NCBI RefSeq assembly: GCF_004217415.1
Contig: NZ_SHLI01000001.1
Span: 620,001-684,000, forward strand
From: Spiribacter vilamensis
Lineage (GTDB): Bacteria; Pseudomonadota; Gammaproteobacteria; Nitrococcales; Nitrococcaceae
Length of the DNA: 64,000 bases
Direction: 5' to 3'
Part shown: one piece after another, positions 24,396-33,703 of the stretch
Layout: every line of letters starts with the position of its first letter
Numbering within the stretch: position 1 is the stretch's first letter
Program-made: the position numbers and the translations under genes
The notes under the pieces: generated by a model
What the model saw: only the letters and a program-made list of their open reading frames with translations
What the model was told of the DNA's origin: nothing
The model's database searches: none

Positions 24396-25370
24396 ATGGT
24401 GGCACTCACTAGAAAGGACATGGGCCAATTCCTTGCTCGGCAAGGCATCCTGGTGGCCTTTGTCCTGTTCATGATCCTTTTCACACTGGCTAATGACCGG
24501 TTTCTTGACCCCGATAACATCATGGGTGTCGTCCGGTCCTCGGCCATTCTCGGGGTGATGGCGCTCGGCGTGACCTTTGTTGTCATCAGCGGCAATCTCG
24601 ACCTCTCGGTCGGCTCGATGATGTCCTTCTCCACGATTGTTGTTCTCGATCTGCACGACAAGATCGGCCCGGCGCTCGCCATTCCCGCCATGTTTGCGAT
24701 GACGTTATGCCTCGGGGCTTTCATCGGCTTTCTCGTCGGTTACCTGAAACTCAATTCTCTGATTGTGACCCTGGGGATGCTGTCAGCCATTCATGGGCTA
24801 ACGCTCACCTACTCGGGCGGCAAGAACATGGATATCGACGACATGGCGGGAACCTGGTTCGGTATGTTCGGGCGGGGAGATGTGCTCGGTATACCAACGC
24901 CCATCCTCATCTTCCTTTCCCTCGCCGCTGTGCTCGGTGTGATGCTCGCCAAGACACCCTTCGGGCGCAAGGTTTATGCCGTTGGCGGTAACGGGACGGC
25001 GGCCACGTTCTCCGGCATTCCGCGCGCCCGGGTCGTATTCAGCTGCTACCTGGTCTCGGCTTTTTGCGTCGCCACCGCCGGGCTTTTGCAGGCCAGCCGT
25101 TCAATGGGTTCACAAAACACCGTCGGCCAAGGGCTCGAGCTCGAAGTGCTCGCGGCGGTGATCCTCGGCGGCGCGTCGCTGATGGGCGGGGCAGGGACGA
25201 TTTTCAAGACAGTGATCGGCGTGCTGATCCTTGGCTTTATCCAGAATGGGCTCCTGCTCGTCGGTCTGCCGTTCTATGCCCAGTATGTCGTGACCTGGGT
25301 CATCATCATCCTCGCGGTCTGGCTCGATATTGCGGCAAAGCGTGGCGGCCTCTGGTCCCCCATCGCGTGA
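24396..25370 (+). CDS. Sugar ABC transporter permease 1 (RbsC type)
   Basis: 324 residues, eight to ten membrane helices. Family motifs: GVVRSSAILGVMALGVTFVVISGNLDLSVGSMMSF near the N-terminus and the cytoplasmic EAA-like loop LEVLAAVILGGASLMGGAGTIFKTVIG. Pairs with the second permease 14 nt downstream to make a heterodimeric channel, unusual relative to the single RbsC of ribose systems but seen in rhamnose and AI-2 type importers. A second in-frame ATG at 24420 is possible as a start. Confidence 0.87.
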   Translation: MVALTRKDMGQFLARQGILVAFVLFMILFTLANDRFLDPDNIMGVVRSSAILGVMALGVTFVVISGNLDLSVGSMMSFSTIVVLDLHDKIGPALAIPAMFAMTLCLGAFIGFLVGYLKLNSLIVTLGMLSAIHGLTLTYSGGKNMDIDDMAGTWFGMFGRGDVLGIPTPILIFLSLAAVLGVMLAKTPFGRKVYAVGGNGTAATFSGIPRARVVFSCYLVSAFCVATAGLLQASRSMGSQNTVGQGLELEVLAAVILGGASLMGGAGTIFKTVIGVLILGFIQNGLLLVGLPFYAQYVVTWVIIILAVWLDIAAKRGGLWSPIA

Positions 25371-25384
25371 ACAGGAAGACAGCA

Positions 25385-26386
25385 ATGCAACCGAGCACCC
25401 TCAAAATATTTCTGAAAAGCGGCGCGATCTGGGGATTCATCGTTTTCGAACTGATCTTTTTCACCGTCGCGGGCCAGTTCCTGTCGCTCAGCGAGACCGC
25501 TTTCATGGACGTCGACAACATGCTGCTACTTTTCAAGCAGTCGGCGCCCATTGGCATAATTGCGATGGGCATGACGATCGTCATGATCAACGGCAATATC
25601 GATCTCAGTGTCGGAGCGACCTACGCGCTCAGCGCCGTCGTGATGCTCGACTCCATGACCTGGCCGATCTTCGCGGGCCTCGGCGACTGGGTCATCCCCG
25701 TGGCCTGGGCCCTGGCGCTGCTGACCGGCACCGTGCTCGGTGCGATCAATGGACTGATCGTATGGAAAACCGGGGTTGATGCCTTCATCGTCACCCTCGG
25801 CGCAATGCTGGGCTATCGCGGGCTCGTGTTCATGTATAACGGTGAACAGCCCACGTCCCACCTCAACTGGACGCTGGTGGACTTCGCGGAGGCGCAGTTC
25901 CTCGGGCTGCATTCCGCCACCTGGTTCTTGTTACTGGTCACGGCCGTGATCTGGTTTCTGATGAACAGGACCGTCCACGGCCGCAACGCCTATGCCATTG
26001 GCAATAACCGTGAGGCGGCGGTTAACGCCGGGATCCGGGTCGGGCCGCATATGTTGATCAACTTCATGATTATCGGCTTTCTCGCCGCACTGTCGGCGGT
26101 GGTGTTCTATTCGGAAAGCGGCTCGGTCAACCCCAACGACGGAATGCTCTATGAGCTCTGGGTAATCACCGCGGTTGTTCTGGGCGGGACAAAACTCGCC
26201 GGCGGGGCGGGGTCAATTATCTCGACTTTTGGCGGCGTACTGGCAATCCAGCTCCTGCGCAAGGGCCTGTCGCACATCGGTGCCGACACCTCGACAGTCA
26301 ATCTCGTGATCGGCCTGATCCTGATCGCGGTACTGCTTCTCGACCGGCAATTGAATACAAAAGGTAAGGAGGAGTTGAAGATATGA
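25385..26386 (+). CDS. Sugar ABC transporter permease 2 (RbsC type)
   Basis: 333 residues from the ATG at 25385 with AGGAAGA upstream. Motifs mirror permease 1: QSAPIGIIAMGMTIVMINGNIDLSVGATYAL, GVDAFIVTLGAMLGYRGLVFM, and LYELWVITAVVLGGTKLAGGAGSIISTFGG. The frame is open farther upstream (to 25064) but that part overlaps permease 1 in another frame. The stop overlaps the ATPase start by 4 nt (ATGA), so the two are translated together. Confidence 0.87.
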   Translation: MQPSTLKIFLKSGAIWGFIVFELIFFTVAGQFLSLSETAFMDVDNMLLLFKQSAPIGIIAMGMTIVMINGNIDLSVGATYALSAVVMLDSMTWPIFAGLGDWVIPVAWALALLTGTVLGAINGLIVWKTGVDAFIVTLGAMLGYRGLVFMYNGEQPTSHLNWTLVDFAEAQFLGLHSATWFLLLVTAVIWFLMNRTVHGRNAYAIGNNREAAVNAGIRVGPHMLINFMIIGFLAALSAVVFYSESGSVNPNDGMLYELWVITAVVLGGTKLAGGAGSIISTFGGVLAIQLLRKGLSHIGADTSTVNLVIGLILIAVLLLDRQLNTKGKEELKI

Positions 26387-27894
26387 CCGCGCAATCCCCT
26401 GTGCTTCGACTGGAAGGCATCGTCAAGACCTTCCCCGGCGTACGTGCCCTGGACGGTGTCTCGCTCACCATTATGCCAGGTGAGGTTCACGCCCTGATGG
26501 GGGAGAACGGCGCCGGGAAATCGACTCTGATGAAAGTGCTCGGCGGTATCCATCAACCCGATGAGGGTCGGATTATCGTGGGCGAACAGCCGGTGACGAT
26601 GTCTGGCCCGCTGGATGCCAAGGCCAAGGGAATCGTGTTCATCCACCAGGAGCTCAGCCTCGCCGAGGAGCTGAGCGTCGCGGAGAACATCTACCTCGGC
26701 GAACTGCCACGCAAGCGTTTCGGGCTACTGGACCGGGCCGAGCTCGAGACCAGGACCAACCGGATCCTTGACCGGCTCAAGGTGGGGTTCAATGCCCGAA
26801 CCCGTGTCGGTGACCTGTCGATTGCCAATCAACAGATGGTGGAAATCGCGCGTGCACTCACTGTGGATGCCAAGGCAGTGATTTTTGACGAGCCGACTGC
26901 CTCGCTGACGGATGCCGAGAAGGTCGTGCTCTTCGAGGTAATTTCGAGCCTGCAGGAACAGGGCGTCGGCATCGTGTACATCTCTCACAGGATGGAAGAG
27001 GTGTTCAAGATTACCGACCGGATCAGCGTGCTCCGCGATGGTCAGTTCCAGGGTACCGTTAATACCGCCGACACCGACGAGGAAGGGGTGACCCACATGA
27101 TGATCGGGCGCAAGCTCGATCTGAGCCGCGTCGAATGCCATCACGAACTGGGTGAAGTGGCGCTCGAAGTACGGGGCCTGTCTTGTGGGCACCTGTTCGA
27201 GGATGTGAGCTTCGAGGTGCGCAGTGGTGAGGTCGTGGGCTTTTACGGGCTCGTAGGTGCCGGGCGTACCGAGATCGCCGAGACACTTTTCGGCCTGCGC
27301 GAACCATCAGCCGGTTCGATTTATCTCGGTGGCGAACTCGTGCGCATTCATTGTCCGGCCGATGCGATTGCGCGGGGCATTTCGCTTGTTCCCGAAAATC
27401 GCAAAACACAGGGTCTGGTGCTGGGCATGAATTGCCGTGACAACATGACTTTAGCGCAGTGCGATGATCTGAAGGCCGGACCGTTCGTGGCCGAGGGCTC
27501 CGAAATCGCTATTTTCGACCAGTATCGCGACCGCCTGGACATCCGCACACCGGGCTGGAAGCAGCTGGTGTGCAACCTCTCGGGGGGCAATCAGCAGAAA
27601 ATCGTCATCGGGAAGTGGCTGTCGATGCATCCTCGGGTGCTGATCGTCGACGAGCCGACACGCGGTATCGATGTGGGCAGCAAATCGGAGATCCACAATC
27701 TCATCCGCGAGCTGGCGGCACAGGGTTATGCGGTCATAGTGATCTCCTCGGAAATGCCCGAGGTGCTGCATGTCTCGGACCGCGTTGTCGCGATGTACTC
27801 CGGTCGTGTCATGCGGACTTTCAGCGCCGGAGAGGTCACCGAGGATAGCCTTATCCAGGCTATTTCCGGTATCGAGCCCGAACAGGCGGCCTGA
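26383..27894 (+). CDS. Sugar ABC transporter ATPase with two nucleotide-binding domains (RbsA/MglA type)
   Basis: 503 residues, the usual size for a fused RbsA-type ATPase. First domain: Walker A GENGAGKST, signature-like LSIANQQMVEIARAL (a degenerate LSGGQ), Walker B AVIFDEPTASL. Second domain: degenerate GLVGAGRTE in place of Walker A, signature LSGGNQQKIVIGKWL and Walker B VLIVDEPTRGIDVG. This asymmetry is normal in the family. Energises uptake with the two permeases. Confidence 0.92.
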   Translation: MTAQSPVLRLEGIVKTFPGVRALDGVSLTIMPGEVHALMGENGAGKSTLMKVLGGIHQPDEGRIIVGEQPVTMSGPLDAKAKGIVFIHQELSLAEELSVAENIYLGELPRKRFGLLDRAELETRTNRILDRLKVGFNARTRVGDLSIANQQMVEIARALTVDAKAVIFDEPTASLTDAEKVVLFEVISSLQEQGVGIVYISHRMEEVFKITDRISVLRDGQFQGTVNTADTDEEGVTHMMIGRKLDLSRVECHHELGEVALEVRGLSCGHLFEDVSFEVRSGEVVGFYGLVGAGRTEIAETLFGLREPSAGSIYLGGELVRIHCPADAIARGISLVPENRKTQGLVLGMNCRDNMTLAQCDDLKAGPFVAEGSEIAIFDQYRDRLDIRTPGWKQLVCNLSGGNQQKIVIGKWLSMHPRVLIVDEPTRGIDVGSKSEIHNLIRELAAQGYAVIVISSEMPEVLHVSDRVVAMYSGRVMRTFSAGEVTEDSLIQAISGIEPEQAA

Positions 27895-27938
27895 TGCGAT
27901 CAGCCTCAACTCTAATCATTTAATTAAAGGAAAATCCG

Positions 27939-28796
27939 ATGAAATTTCTCCGCCATGGCGCTCCCGGTGCCGAAAAACCCGGTCTGCTCGACACATCGGG
28001 CCGCGTGCGCGATCTCTCGGACAGGGTTCCGGATATCGCCGGCCAAACACTGGGGGCCGCCAATCTGAAAGCCCTACAGGATCTGGATATCGATTCGTTA
28101 CCTGTTGTTGAAGGTACGCCCCAGGAGGATTTGCGACTCGGTCCCTGTGTCGGAGGCATTGGCAAGTTCATTTGCATCGGCCTGAATTATGCGGATCACG
28201 CCGAAGAAGCGGGCATGCCAATCCCCAAAGAGCCGATCATCTTCAATAAATGGACCTCGGCCGTTGTCGGGCCGAATGATGCGATCCAGGTCCCGCGCCA
28301 TTCCGTGAAAACCGACTGGGAGGTAGAGCTCGGCGTTGTCATCGGCGACCCTGGTGTCTACATCGACGAGGCGGATGCAATGCGCCATGTGGCGGGGCTT
28401 TGCGTCATCAACGATGTGTCCGAGCGCGAATTCCAGAACGAGCGTGCCGGTACCTGGGACAAAGGCAAGGGTTGCGATACTTTCGGGCCGACCGGCCCGT
28501 GGCTTGTTACGCTCGATGAGATCAGCGATGTCAACGCGCTGGAACTATGGCTCGATGTCGACGGTGATCGGATGCAGACCGGCTCAACGGCGACACTGAT
28601 CTTCAACGTCCCGCAGCTTGTCTCTTATTGCAGCCAGTTCATGAGCCTGCAGCCGGGAGACGTCATTTCAACCGGCACACCGCCAGGCGTCGGCATGGGC
28701 CAGTCCCCCCAGCGCTTCCTGCATGGCGGAGAGACGGTGTCGCTAGGGATCACCGGCCTGGGTGAGCAGAGGTCGAGCGTCCTGCCCGCTGGCTAA
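27939..28796 (+). CDS. Probable 2,4-diketo-3-deoxy-L-fuconate hydrolase (FAH family)
   Basis: 285 residues, AAGGA 7 nt before the ATG. Fumarylacetoacetate-hydrolase fold: IGKFICIGLNYADHAEE, KWTSAVVGPND, metal-binding DWEVELGVVIG (Glu ligands) and VAGLCVINDVSERE, and the C-terminal GDVISTGTPPGVG. Homologues of this size, often labelled ureidoglycolate lyase, cleave 2,4-diketo-3-deoxy-L-fuconate to pyruvate and L-lactate. The dehydrogenase making this substrate (17685) and a lactate dehydrogenase (16546) are in the divergent operon. Same transcript as the importer. Confidence 0.82.
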   Translation: MKFLRHGAPGAEKPGLLDTSGRVRDLSDRVPDIAGQTLGAANLKALQDLDIDSLPVVEGTPQEDLRLGPCVGGIGKFICIGLNYADHAEEAGMPIPKEPIIFNKWTSAVVGPNDAIQVPRHSVKTDWEVELGVVIGDPGVYIDEADAMRHVAGLCVINDVSEREFQNERAGTWDKGKGCDTFGPTGPWLVTLDEISDVNALELWLDVDGDRMQTGSTATLIFNVPQLVSYCSQFMSLQPGDVISTGTPPGVGMGQSPQRFLHGGETVSLGITGLGEQRSSVLPAG

Positions 28797-28899
28797 CGGG
28801 GGTCGGTGTCGATGTTGGTGACGTGGCTGAACTTAATGACCGTCTCGCCGTCACCACAAGGGCCCGTGCATCGACCCGAAAGAAGGAGCCCTGAAGGCC

Positions 28900-30144
28900 T
28901 TGCTATCTCCGACCGAACCATTGAACCCGCAAAGACGTATCGCGATGCCACTCGGCCTCACGGTGACGCATCAGGCGCTCGGATCGTTCTTCATCCTCTC
29001 GGTGCCGGCAACCGCGCCTTATTTCGAGGCGGCGCTTGCGCGGCCCGAGCTCGTTATCGGGCTGTTCCCCTCGGTGGCGTATCTGATGGCGATGGTGAGC
29101 AGTGTCCTGGCCTATCGCTTTTTCCCCCGGTTCGGACCGCTCGGTACCAGTAATTTCGCCATCCTGATCGGGCTGATCGGTTACCTGTGCCTCGCTATGA
29201 GCACGGCCTGGGCGTTCCTGATCGCCGCGATCCTGATGGGCATTGCCTACGGGCCACTTAATCCATCGAGCTCGGTGGTGCTCTACCAGCTCGCACCGCT
29301 GCGCCAGCGCAACGTTGTCTTCTCGCTTAAGCAAAGCGGTGTCCCGCTCGGTGGGGCAGTCGCCGGGCTGACGCTGCCGTTTGCCGCGAACCAATTGGAC
29401 TACACGGGCACGATCGTTCTGAGCGCGACGATTGTTGCAGCGATCCTGATCGGTTTCTGGCAACACTCGCACCGCATTGACACCGGTATCGAGACGCCGG
29501 GGGCCCGTTCCGGGGGAAATCGGGAGGCGATGTTCCACCTCGGCTGTCAGCTGCTGGCGGCAGCGTCTTTCTGCTACAGCTTTATACAGCTCGTATTCTC
29601 CGCGTTTCTCGGGCTGATTGCGTATCAGTTCTTCGATTTCACGCCGGTTGCTGCCGGCGTTGTGCTCGCGGTTTTCCATGTCTCGGGGATCATCGGGCGG
29701 CCCGCCTGGGGCCTGGTCGCCGATTACCTTCGTCGCTGGTGGACCGTGCTGCCTGCGATCGGTGTTCTGACGGCACTACTCAGCGCCGCGCTGGTGCCGC
29801 TTATTCGCGTTGATAACCCGGACCCGCTGTTACTTTATGGCCTCGCCGCGGCACTCGGGCTCTGTGCCAGTGGCTGGAACGGTGTCTATGTCGCCGAGCT
29901 GTCGAATGCCGTCCCGTCCAGCGCCCTCGGCAGTATTACCGGCAAGGGTCTGAGCATTACTTTTGCCGGTGTCGTGATCGGTCCCATTACGTTCGGTTTT
30001 ACCCTCGAGACGTTCAACGCGACCGTCGCGCTTCTGGGACTGTTCGCGGTCGGAATGATCGGCGCCGGCCTCGCCTGGGCCGGCGTCGTTGTCTCCCGGC
30101 GCATCGTGCACGCCGGGCTGTATCCAGCGAGTAGTCCGGCCTAG
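28900..30144 (+). CDS. MFS transporter
   Basis: 414 residues from a TTG at 28900 with AAGGAG about 12 nt upstream; an alternative ATG at 28945 would shorten it by 15 residues and also precede the first helix. Twelve hydrophobic segments. Signature pieces include [35 protein letters not shown] and [15 protein letters not shown]. The substrate is unknown. Being in line with the sugar-acid genes, it may export or import a carboxylate product such as lactate. Its stop TAG overlaps the convergent GDPD stop within a CTAG. Confidence 0.78.
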   Translation: MLSPTEPLNPQRRIAMPLGLTVTHQALGSFFILSVPATAPYFEAALARPELVIGLFPSVAYLMAMVSSVLAYRFFPRFGPLGTSNFAILIGLIGYLCLAMSTAWAFLIAAILMGIAYGPLNPSSSVVLYQLAPLRQRNVVFSLKQSGVPLGGAVAGLTLPFAANQLDYTGTIVLSATIVAAILIGFWQHSHRIDTGIETPGARSGGNREAMFHLGCQLLAAASFCYSFIQLVFSAFLGLIAYQFFDFTPVAAGVVLAVFHVSGIIGRPAWGLVADYLRRWWTVLPAIGVLTALLSAALVPLIRVDNPDPLLLYGLAAALGLCASGWNGVYVAELSNAVPSSALGSITGKGLSITFAGVVIGPITFGFTLETFNATVALLGLFAVGMIGAGLAWAGVVVSRRIVHAGLYPASSPA

Positions 30145-31385
30145 TCGATACCGACGCAATTGGCGTAGTACGTCACCGTTGCTGGCCAGTCACTGAACAT
30201 GCCGGCGATCCCCACCTTGCGGTGCAGGGCGTCGAGCATCCTGTAGTAGTCGGCATCGGTATCGATGGTTTCTTCTACCGTCTGGAAGTACCAGCCGCCG
30301 CCATCGACCAATGGACCCGAGCGCTCGAGTGTCCAGGCGACGATCTCGATGCCGGCCTCGGTCGCGGCCTTCGCGTAGGGTGAAGGCACAATCTCCTCGC
30401 CGTCGGTGGTCACGAGCATCCACATCGGCGGCGCGATGTAGTTAACGCCCATATCGGCCAGTTCCTGCATCGAGGGCTCGAAGGTGGCCGAGTCCATCGG
30501 GTCGAAGCCGTCACGGTTGTAGCTGTCATCCAGATACACCGCCTGCTCGCCGAAAGCGGGTTCATTCTCGATCCAGTAGCGCACGTCTTCGAGGTTGAAC
30601 GACTGCGGCCAGACGTCCGAAGCGGGTACGCCGGCCGCCTTGTATTCATCAACGAGCTTCTGGGCATAGTCGGCCTGGCTGAAACCGTTGTGCGGCATCT
30701 CCACCGCCGGGGACTTCAGCTCGGGCGTGAACTTGGCGCCCAGTGACCGGAAAAGCTCGATCGACTCGGCATGGGTCATCAGCGTGCCGCCCTCGGTGGC
30801 GTAGAGATCGGTGCGCCAGTCAGCCGTGCCGTCCATGTAGCCCTCGACCGTGGTCGCTTCGGTGTCGGCCGCATCCATCTTGCCGGTCAGCGTCCGGAAC
30901 TCCGCGAGCGTGATATCCGAGCTTAGGCACTCTGCGGTGGCAGGACCGTTTTCCGAGGCGGGAGTAAACGGCGTCTGGCAGGTCTCGGCGAGATCGCTCG
31001 CGAGGATGTCGGTGGTCGTGTGCAGGTCGTTCTGCGCATGCCGACAGACCAGTTCGTGATCCTCGGTGAAGGTCACGTCACACTCGAGGATGCCGGCGCC
31101 CATCCGTGCAGCGGCGCGGTTGCCCTGCGTCGTATGCTCCGGAAACATCAGGGGTGCGCCGCGGTGGCCGATTGTGAAATCCGTACGCTCGGGCGTCTGG
31201 CCGCGGCAGGCCATCAGCTCGTCTTTAAGTTCGCTATCAGCCATGCGATCGATCAGGTAGAGCGGGCGCGGCCCGTAACTAAGCGATTCGGTTTCCTGGG
31301 CAACGACATTGGCGCCCGGAGCCAGTGCGGCCACACCGAGCAGCGCCGTTGTCAGCAATGCGAGCATTCTTGATCGGTTTTTCAT
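30141..31385 (-). CDS. Secreted glycerophosphodiester phosphodiesterase (GDPD family)
   Basis: 414 residues from the ATG at 31385 (AAGGGAAAG upstream). Signal peptide [24 protein letters not shown]. Catalytic motifs: GHRGAP, FPEHT, and [17 protein letters not shown] (metal and His residues). Likely periplasmic, hydrolysing glycerophosphodiesters to glycerol-3-phosphate and an alcohol, thus scavenging phosphate and lipid head groups. Longer than E. coli GlpQ-type enzymes, with an insert around residues 120-230 that contains several Cys. Convergent with the MFS gene. Confidence 0.87.
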   Translation of the reverse strand: MKNRSRMLALLTTALLGVAALAPGANVVAQETESLSYGPRPLYLIDRMADSELKDELMACRGQTPERTDFTIGHRGAPLMFPEHTTQGNRAAARMGAGILECDVTFTEDHELVCRHAQNDLHTTTDILASDLAETCQTPFTPASENGPATAECLSSDITLAEFRTLTGKMDAADTEATTVEGYMDGTADWRTDLYATEGGTLMTHAESIELFRSLGAKFTPELKSPAVEMPHNGFSQADYAQKLVDEYKAAGVPASDVWPQSFNLEDVRYWIENEPAFGEQAVYLDDSYNRDGFDPMDSATFEPSMQELADMGVNYIAPPMWMLVTTDGEEIVPSPYAKAATEAGIEIVAWTLERSGPLVDGGGWYFQTVEETIDTDADYYRMLDALHRKVGIAGMFSDWPATVTYYANCVGID

Positions 31386-31448
31386 GAGTCTTTCCCTTAT
31401 TTGAAGACTCATGAAGTTTTGCAAACGAAAGTGACAAACCTGTGACGA

Positions 31449-31475
31449 TGGGCCGGGACAGATTGCCCCGGCCCC
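31449..31475 (-). terminator. GC-rich hairpin past putP
   Basis: GGGCCGGG and CCCGGCCC arms surround about 9 nt, starting some 10 nt after the putP stop. No good T tract follows on the minus strand, so termination strength is uncertain; Rho-dependent or mRNA-stabilising roles are possible. Confidence 0.4.
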
Positions 31476-31484
31476 TGGATCGAC

Positions 31485-32951
31485 TCAACTGCCTGGTTTC
31501 AGCGAAGCCTCGAATTCACCGGCAATGCGATCGGAGGGCTGCTTGTCCATCAGGCTCGCCGCCACAACGGCGGCACCGGCGAAGATGAAGCCCGGCAGCA
31601 GCTCGTAGTAGTCGAACAGGCCTCCCGAGAGCTGCTTCCAGATAATCACCGTGGCGGCGCCGACGATCATGCCGGCGAGTGCGCCGTTGCGGGTCATCCG
31701 CGGCCAGTACAGCGAGAGGATGACGATCGGGCCAAAGGCCGCACCGAATCCGCCCCAGGCGTAGGAGACCAGGTCGAGTACGCCCGCTTCCGGGTCCAGG
31801 GCAAGCAGCAGGGCGAAGATGGACACGCCGGCGACGGCGCCACGACTGATCCAGACCAGTTCCGCATCGGTGGCGTTGGGACGGATCATGCCCTTGTAGA
31901 AGTCATTGGTCAGCGCGCTGGCGGAGACCAGTAGCTGCGAGTCGATGGTGCTCATGATCGCCGCGAGGATGGCCGCCATCAGCACACCGGCGACCCACGG
32001 GTTGAACAGCGCCCGAATGAGCTCGATGAGGACCGTCTCACTGTTCTCGAGGGGTGTCCCGCTGAAATAGGCAATCCCCATGTACCCGGTTGCCACCGAG
32101 CCGATCAGTGCCAGGATCATCCAGCTCATGCCGATCAGCGTCGCCCGCGGGACGTCGGCCTCGGAGCGCATCGCCATGAATCGCGCCAGGATATGCGGTT
32201 GGCCGAAATAGCCCAGGCCCCAGGAGAGCAGGGACAGCATACCGAGGACGGTCATGCCCTGGAAAAGGGCGCTATTGCTGCTGTCTACGGCATTGACCTC
32301 GCTCTGCACCGTGCCCCATCCGCCGATAAGCACAACGACGAACATGGGTACGACAAGCAGCGTCAGGAACATGAGGATGCCCTGGAAGAAGTCGGTCCAG
32401 CTTACGGCCAGGAATCCCCCCAGGAACGTGTAGGAGACGATCACGATGGCACCGACAATCAGGGCGGTGGTGTAGTCCATGCCGAAGGAACTCTGGAACA
32501 GCAGCCCGCCACCTACCAGGCCGGCGGAGATATAGAGCGTGAAAAAGATCAGGATCACGATGGCCGAGATCGTTCGCAGCATGTGCGAGTTATCGCCGAA
32601 GCGATTCTCGAGGAAGTCGGGAATGGTAAGCGAGTCCTTGGCGAGCGCGGTGTACCGTCGCAACCGCGCGGCAATATAGCGCCAGTTCAGGAACGCGCCG
32701 GCGGTCAGGCCGACCCCGATCCACAGCTCGCTCAGGCCGGAGGCGTAGACCGCGCCGGGCAGGCCCAGCAACAGCCAGCCGCTCATGTCCGAGGCGCCCG
32801 CACTCAGGGCGGCGACGCCGGGGCCCAGGCTACGGCCTCCCAGGACGTAGTCGGACAGGTTGTTCGTCATACGATACGCGGCAAAACCGAGCGCCAGCAT
32901 GGCAACCAGGTAAAGGGCGAACGTCAGCAGGGTCGGGAGGGGTAAGTTCAT
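31485..32951 (-). CDS. putP: Sodium/proline symporter
   Basis: 488 residues, 12-13 membrane helices, GAGGAG ribosome site. Typical PutP/SSS features: RMTNNLSDYVLGGRSLGPGVAALSAGASDMSGWLLLGLPGAVYASG near the N-terminus (Na+ and substrate region), SWTDFFQGILMFLTLLVVP, and the GAVAGVSIFALLLALDPEAGVLDLVSYAWGGFGAAFGP segment. Imports L-proline with Na+, used as carbon/nitrogen source or compatible solute, which suits a saline habitat. No putA in the window. Confidence 0.93.
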   Translation of the reverse strand: MNLPLPTLLTFALYLVAMLALGFAAYRMTNNLSDYVLGGRSLGPGVAALSAGASDMSGWLLLGLPGAVYASGLSELWIGVGLTAGAFLNWRYIAARLRRYTALAKDSLTIPDFLENRFGDNSHMLRTISAIVILIFFTLYISAGLVGGGLLFQSSFGMDYTTALIVGAIVIVSYTFLGGFLAVSWTDFFQGILMFLTLLVVPMFVVVLIGGWGTVQSEVNAVDSSNSALFQGMTVLGMLSLLSWGLGYFGQPHILARFMAMRSEADVPRATLIGMSWMILALIGSVATGYMGIAYFSGTPLENSETVLIELIRALFNPWVAGVLMAAILAAIMSTIDSQLLVSASALTNDFYKGMIRPNATDAELVWISRGAVAGVSIFALLLALDPEAGVLDLVSYAWGGFGAAFGPIVILSLYWPRMTRNGALAGMIVGAATVIIWKQLSGGLFDYYELLPGFIFAGAAVVAASLMDKQPSDRIAGEFEASLKPGS

Positions 32952-33072
32952 CAGGCGCTCCTCGTGCGTATGTAGCTCGGCATTCCGAGGCTAGCGTTTT
33001 TTTTCGTTTCAAGAAATGCAACTCCATTCAGGCTATTGATGCTAAACGTCGAACGATTTGATGCGGTCTTTG

Positions 33073-33101
33073 TTGCATCGCAGCATCATGTTCGCTACAT
33101 T
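33073..33101 (+). promoter_or_regulatory. Sigma-70 promoter of the phasin gene with possible PhaR site
   Basis: TTGCAT (33073-33078) and TACATT (33096-33101) are 17 nt apart. A TGC-N3-GCA palindrome (33074-33082) overlaps the -35, reminiscent of TGC-rich PhaR operators that repress phasin genes until polyhydroxyalkanoate forms; that link is inference. Confidence 0.5.
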
Positions 33102-33118
33102 ATTTCAAGCGTTAACAA

Positions 33119-33133
33119 ATGCCCTCAGGGCAT
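33119..33133 (+). promoter_or_regulatory. Perfect palindrome beside the phasin ribosome site
   Basis: ATGCCCTCAGGGCAT has 7-bp arms around one base and ends 2 nt before AGGAGG. In mRNA it could form only a very tight hairpin, so an operator at DNA level is as likely as control of translation. Confidence 0.4.
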
Positions 33134-33145
33134 AGGAGGCCAACC

Positions 33146-33643
33146 ATGGCGAGCAAGACGATCAATCAGGTCAATGAGCAGGTCGAGACAGGCGTTTTCG
33201 CCCCGATGCGCAGCTTTTTCCACACCGTCACCGGTCATGCCGAGAAGATTGCTGGCATCCAGATCGAGACGGCCAAGGCCTGCACCGATATGGCTTTCCG
33301 GAATGCCTATGCGGCGCTGGAAATCCGTGATGTCGAGGCCATGAGGAATTACGTCGGCAAACAGCCCGAGGTTGCCCAGCAGTTCGGCGAGCGCCTCAAG
33401 GCCGACGCCGAGAAACTCGTCGATGCCCATAAGGCCTTTGTCGAGGACGCGCAAAAGGTGACGCAGGACAATGTCGCCCAGGTTCAGAAGGCCGCCGAAA
33501 AGGCAGCGGAGAAGGGCGCGGAGCAGGTCCAGGAGGCTACCAGCGCCGTGACCGCAACCGCTGGCAAGACCAAGACCACGGCCGCTGCCGGTAAGACGAG
33601 CAGCCGGAAGGCCGCTAACAGCTCGACGAATACCGCGCAGTAA
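33146..33643 (+). CDS. Phasin family protein
   Basis: 165 residues from the ATG at 33146, nine nt after AGGAGG. The first about 120 residues are a Phasin_2-like amphipathic helical region (FHTVTGHAEKIAGIQIETAKACTDMAFRNAYAALEI). The tail is Ala/Lys/Thr-rich (TATAGKTKTTAAAGKTSSRKAA), like histone-H1 tails of PhaF/PhaM-type phasins that tether granules to DNA. Coats polyhydroxyalkanoate granules. No PHA synthase is in the window. Monocistronic with its own terminator. Confidence 0.85.
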   Translation: MASKTINQVNEQVETGVFAPMRSFFHTVTGHAEKIAGIQIETAKACTDMAFRNAYAALEIRDVEAMRNYVGKQPEVAQQFGERLKADAEKLVDAHKAFVEDAQKVTQDNVAQVQKAAEKAAEKGAEQVQEATSAVTATAGKTKTTAAAGKTSSRKAANSSTNTAQ

Positions 33644-33669
33644 CGGCTGAGCGGCTAACCGCCAACGCC

Positions 33670-33703
33670 AACCCGCCCTTGCTTCGGCACCGGCGGGTTT
33701 TTT
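33670..33703 (+). terminator. Rho-independent terminator of the phasin gene
   Basis: AACCCGCC, a 14-nt loop and GGCGGGTT followed by a run of T to 33703. It begins 27 nt after the phasin stop and overlaps the last bases of the convergent kinase gene. Confidence 0.9.

Noticed and set aside
25064-25384. Upstream extension of the second permease frame
   Set aside because: Overlaps permease 1 in another frame and is Arg-rich; the ATG at 25385 with AGGAAGA and the correct first helix are the natural start.
31449-31475. Strong terminator after putP
   Set aside because: Stem is good but there is no T tract on the relevant strand, so it is listed with low confidence only.
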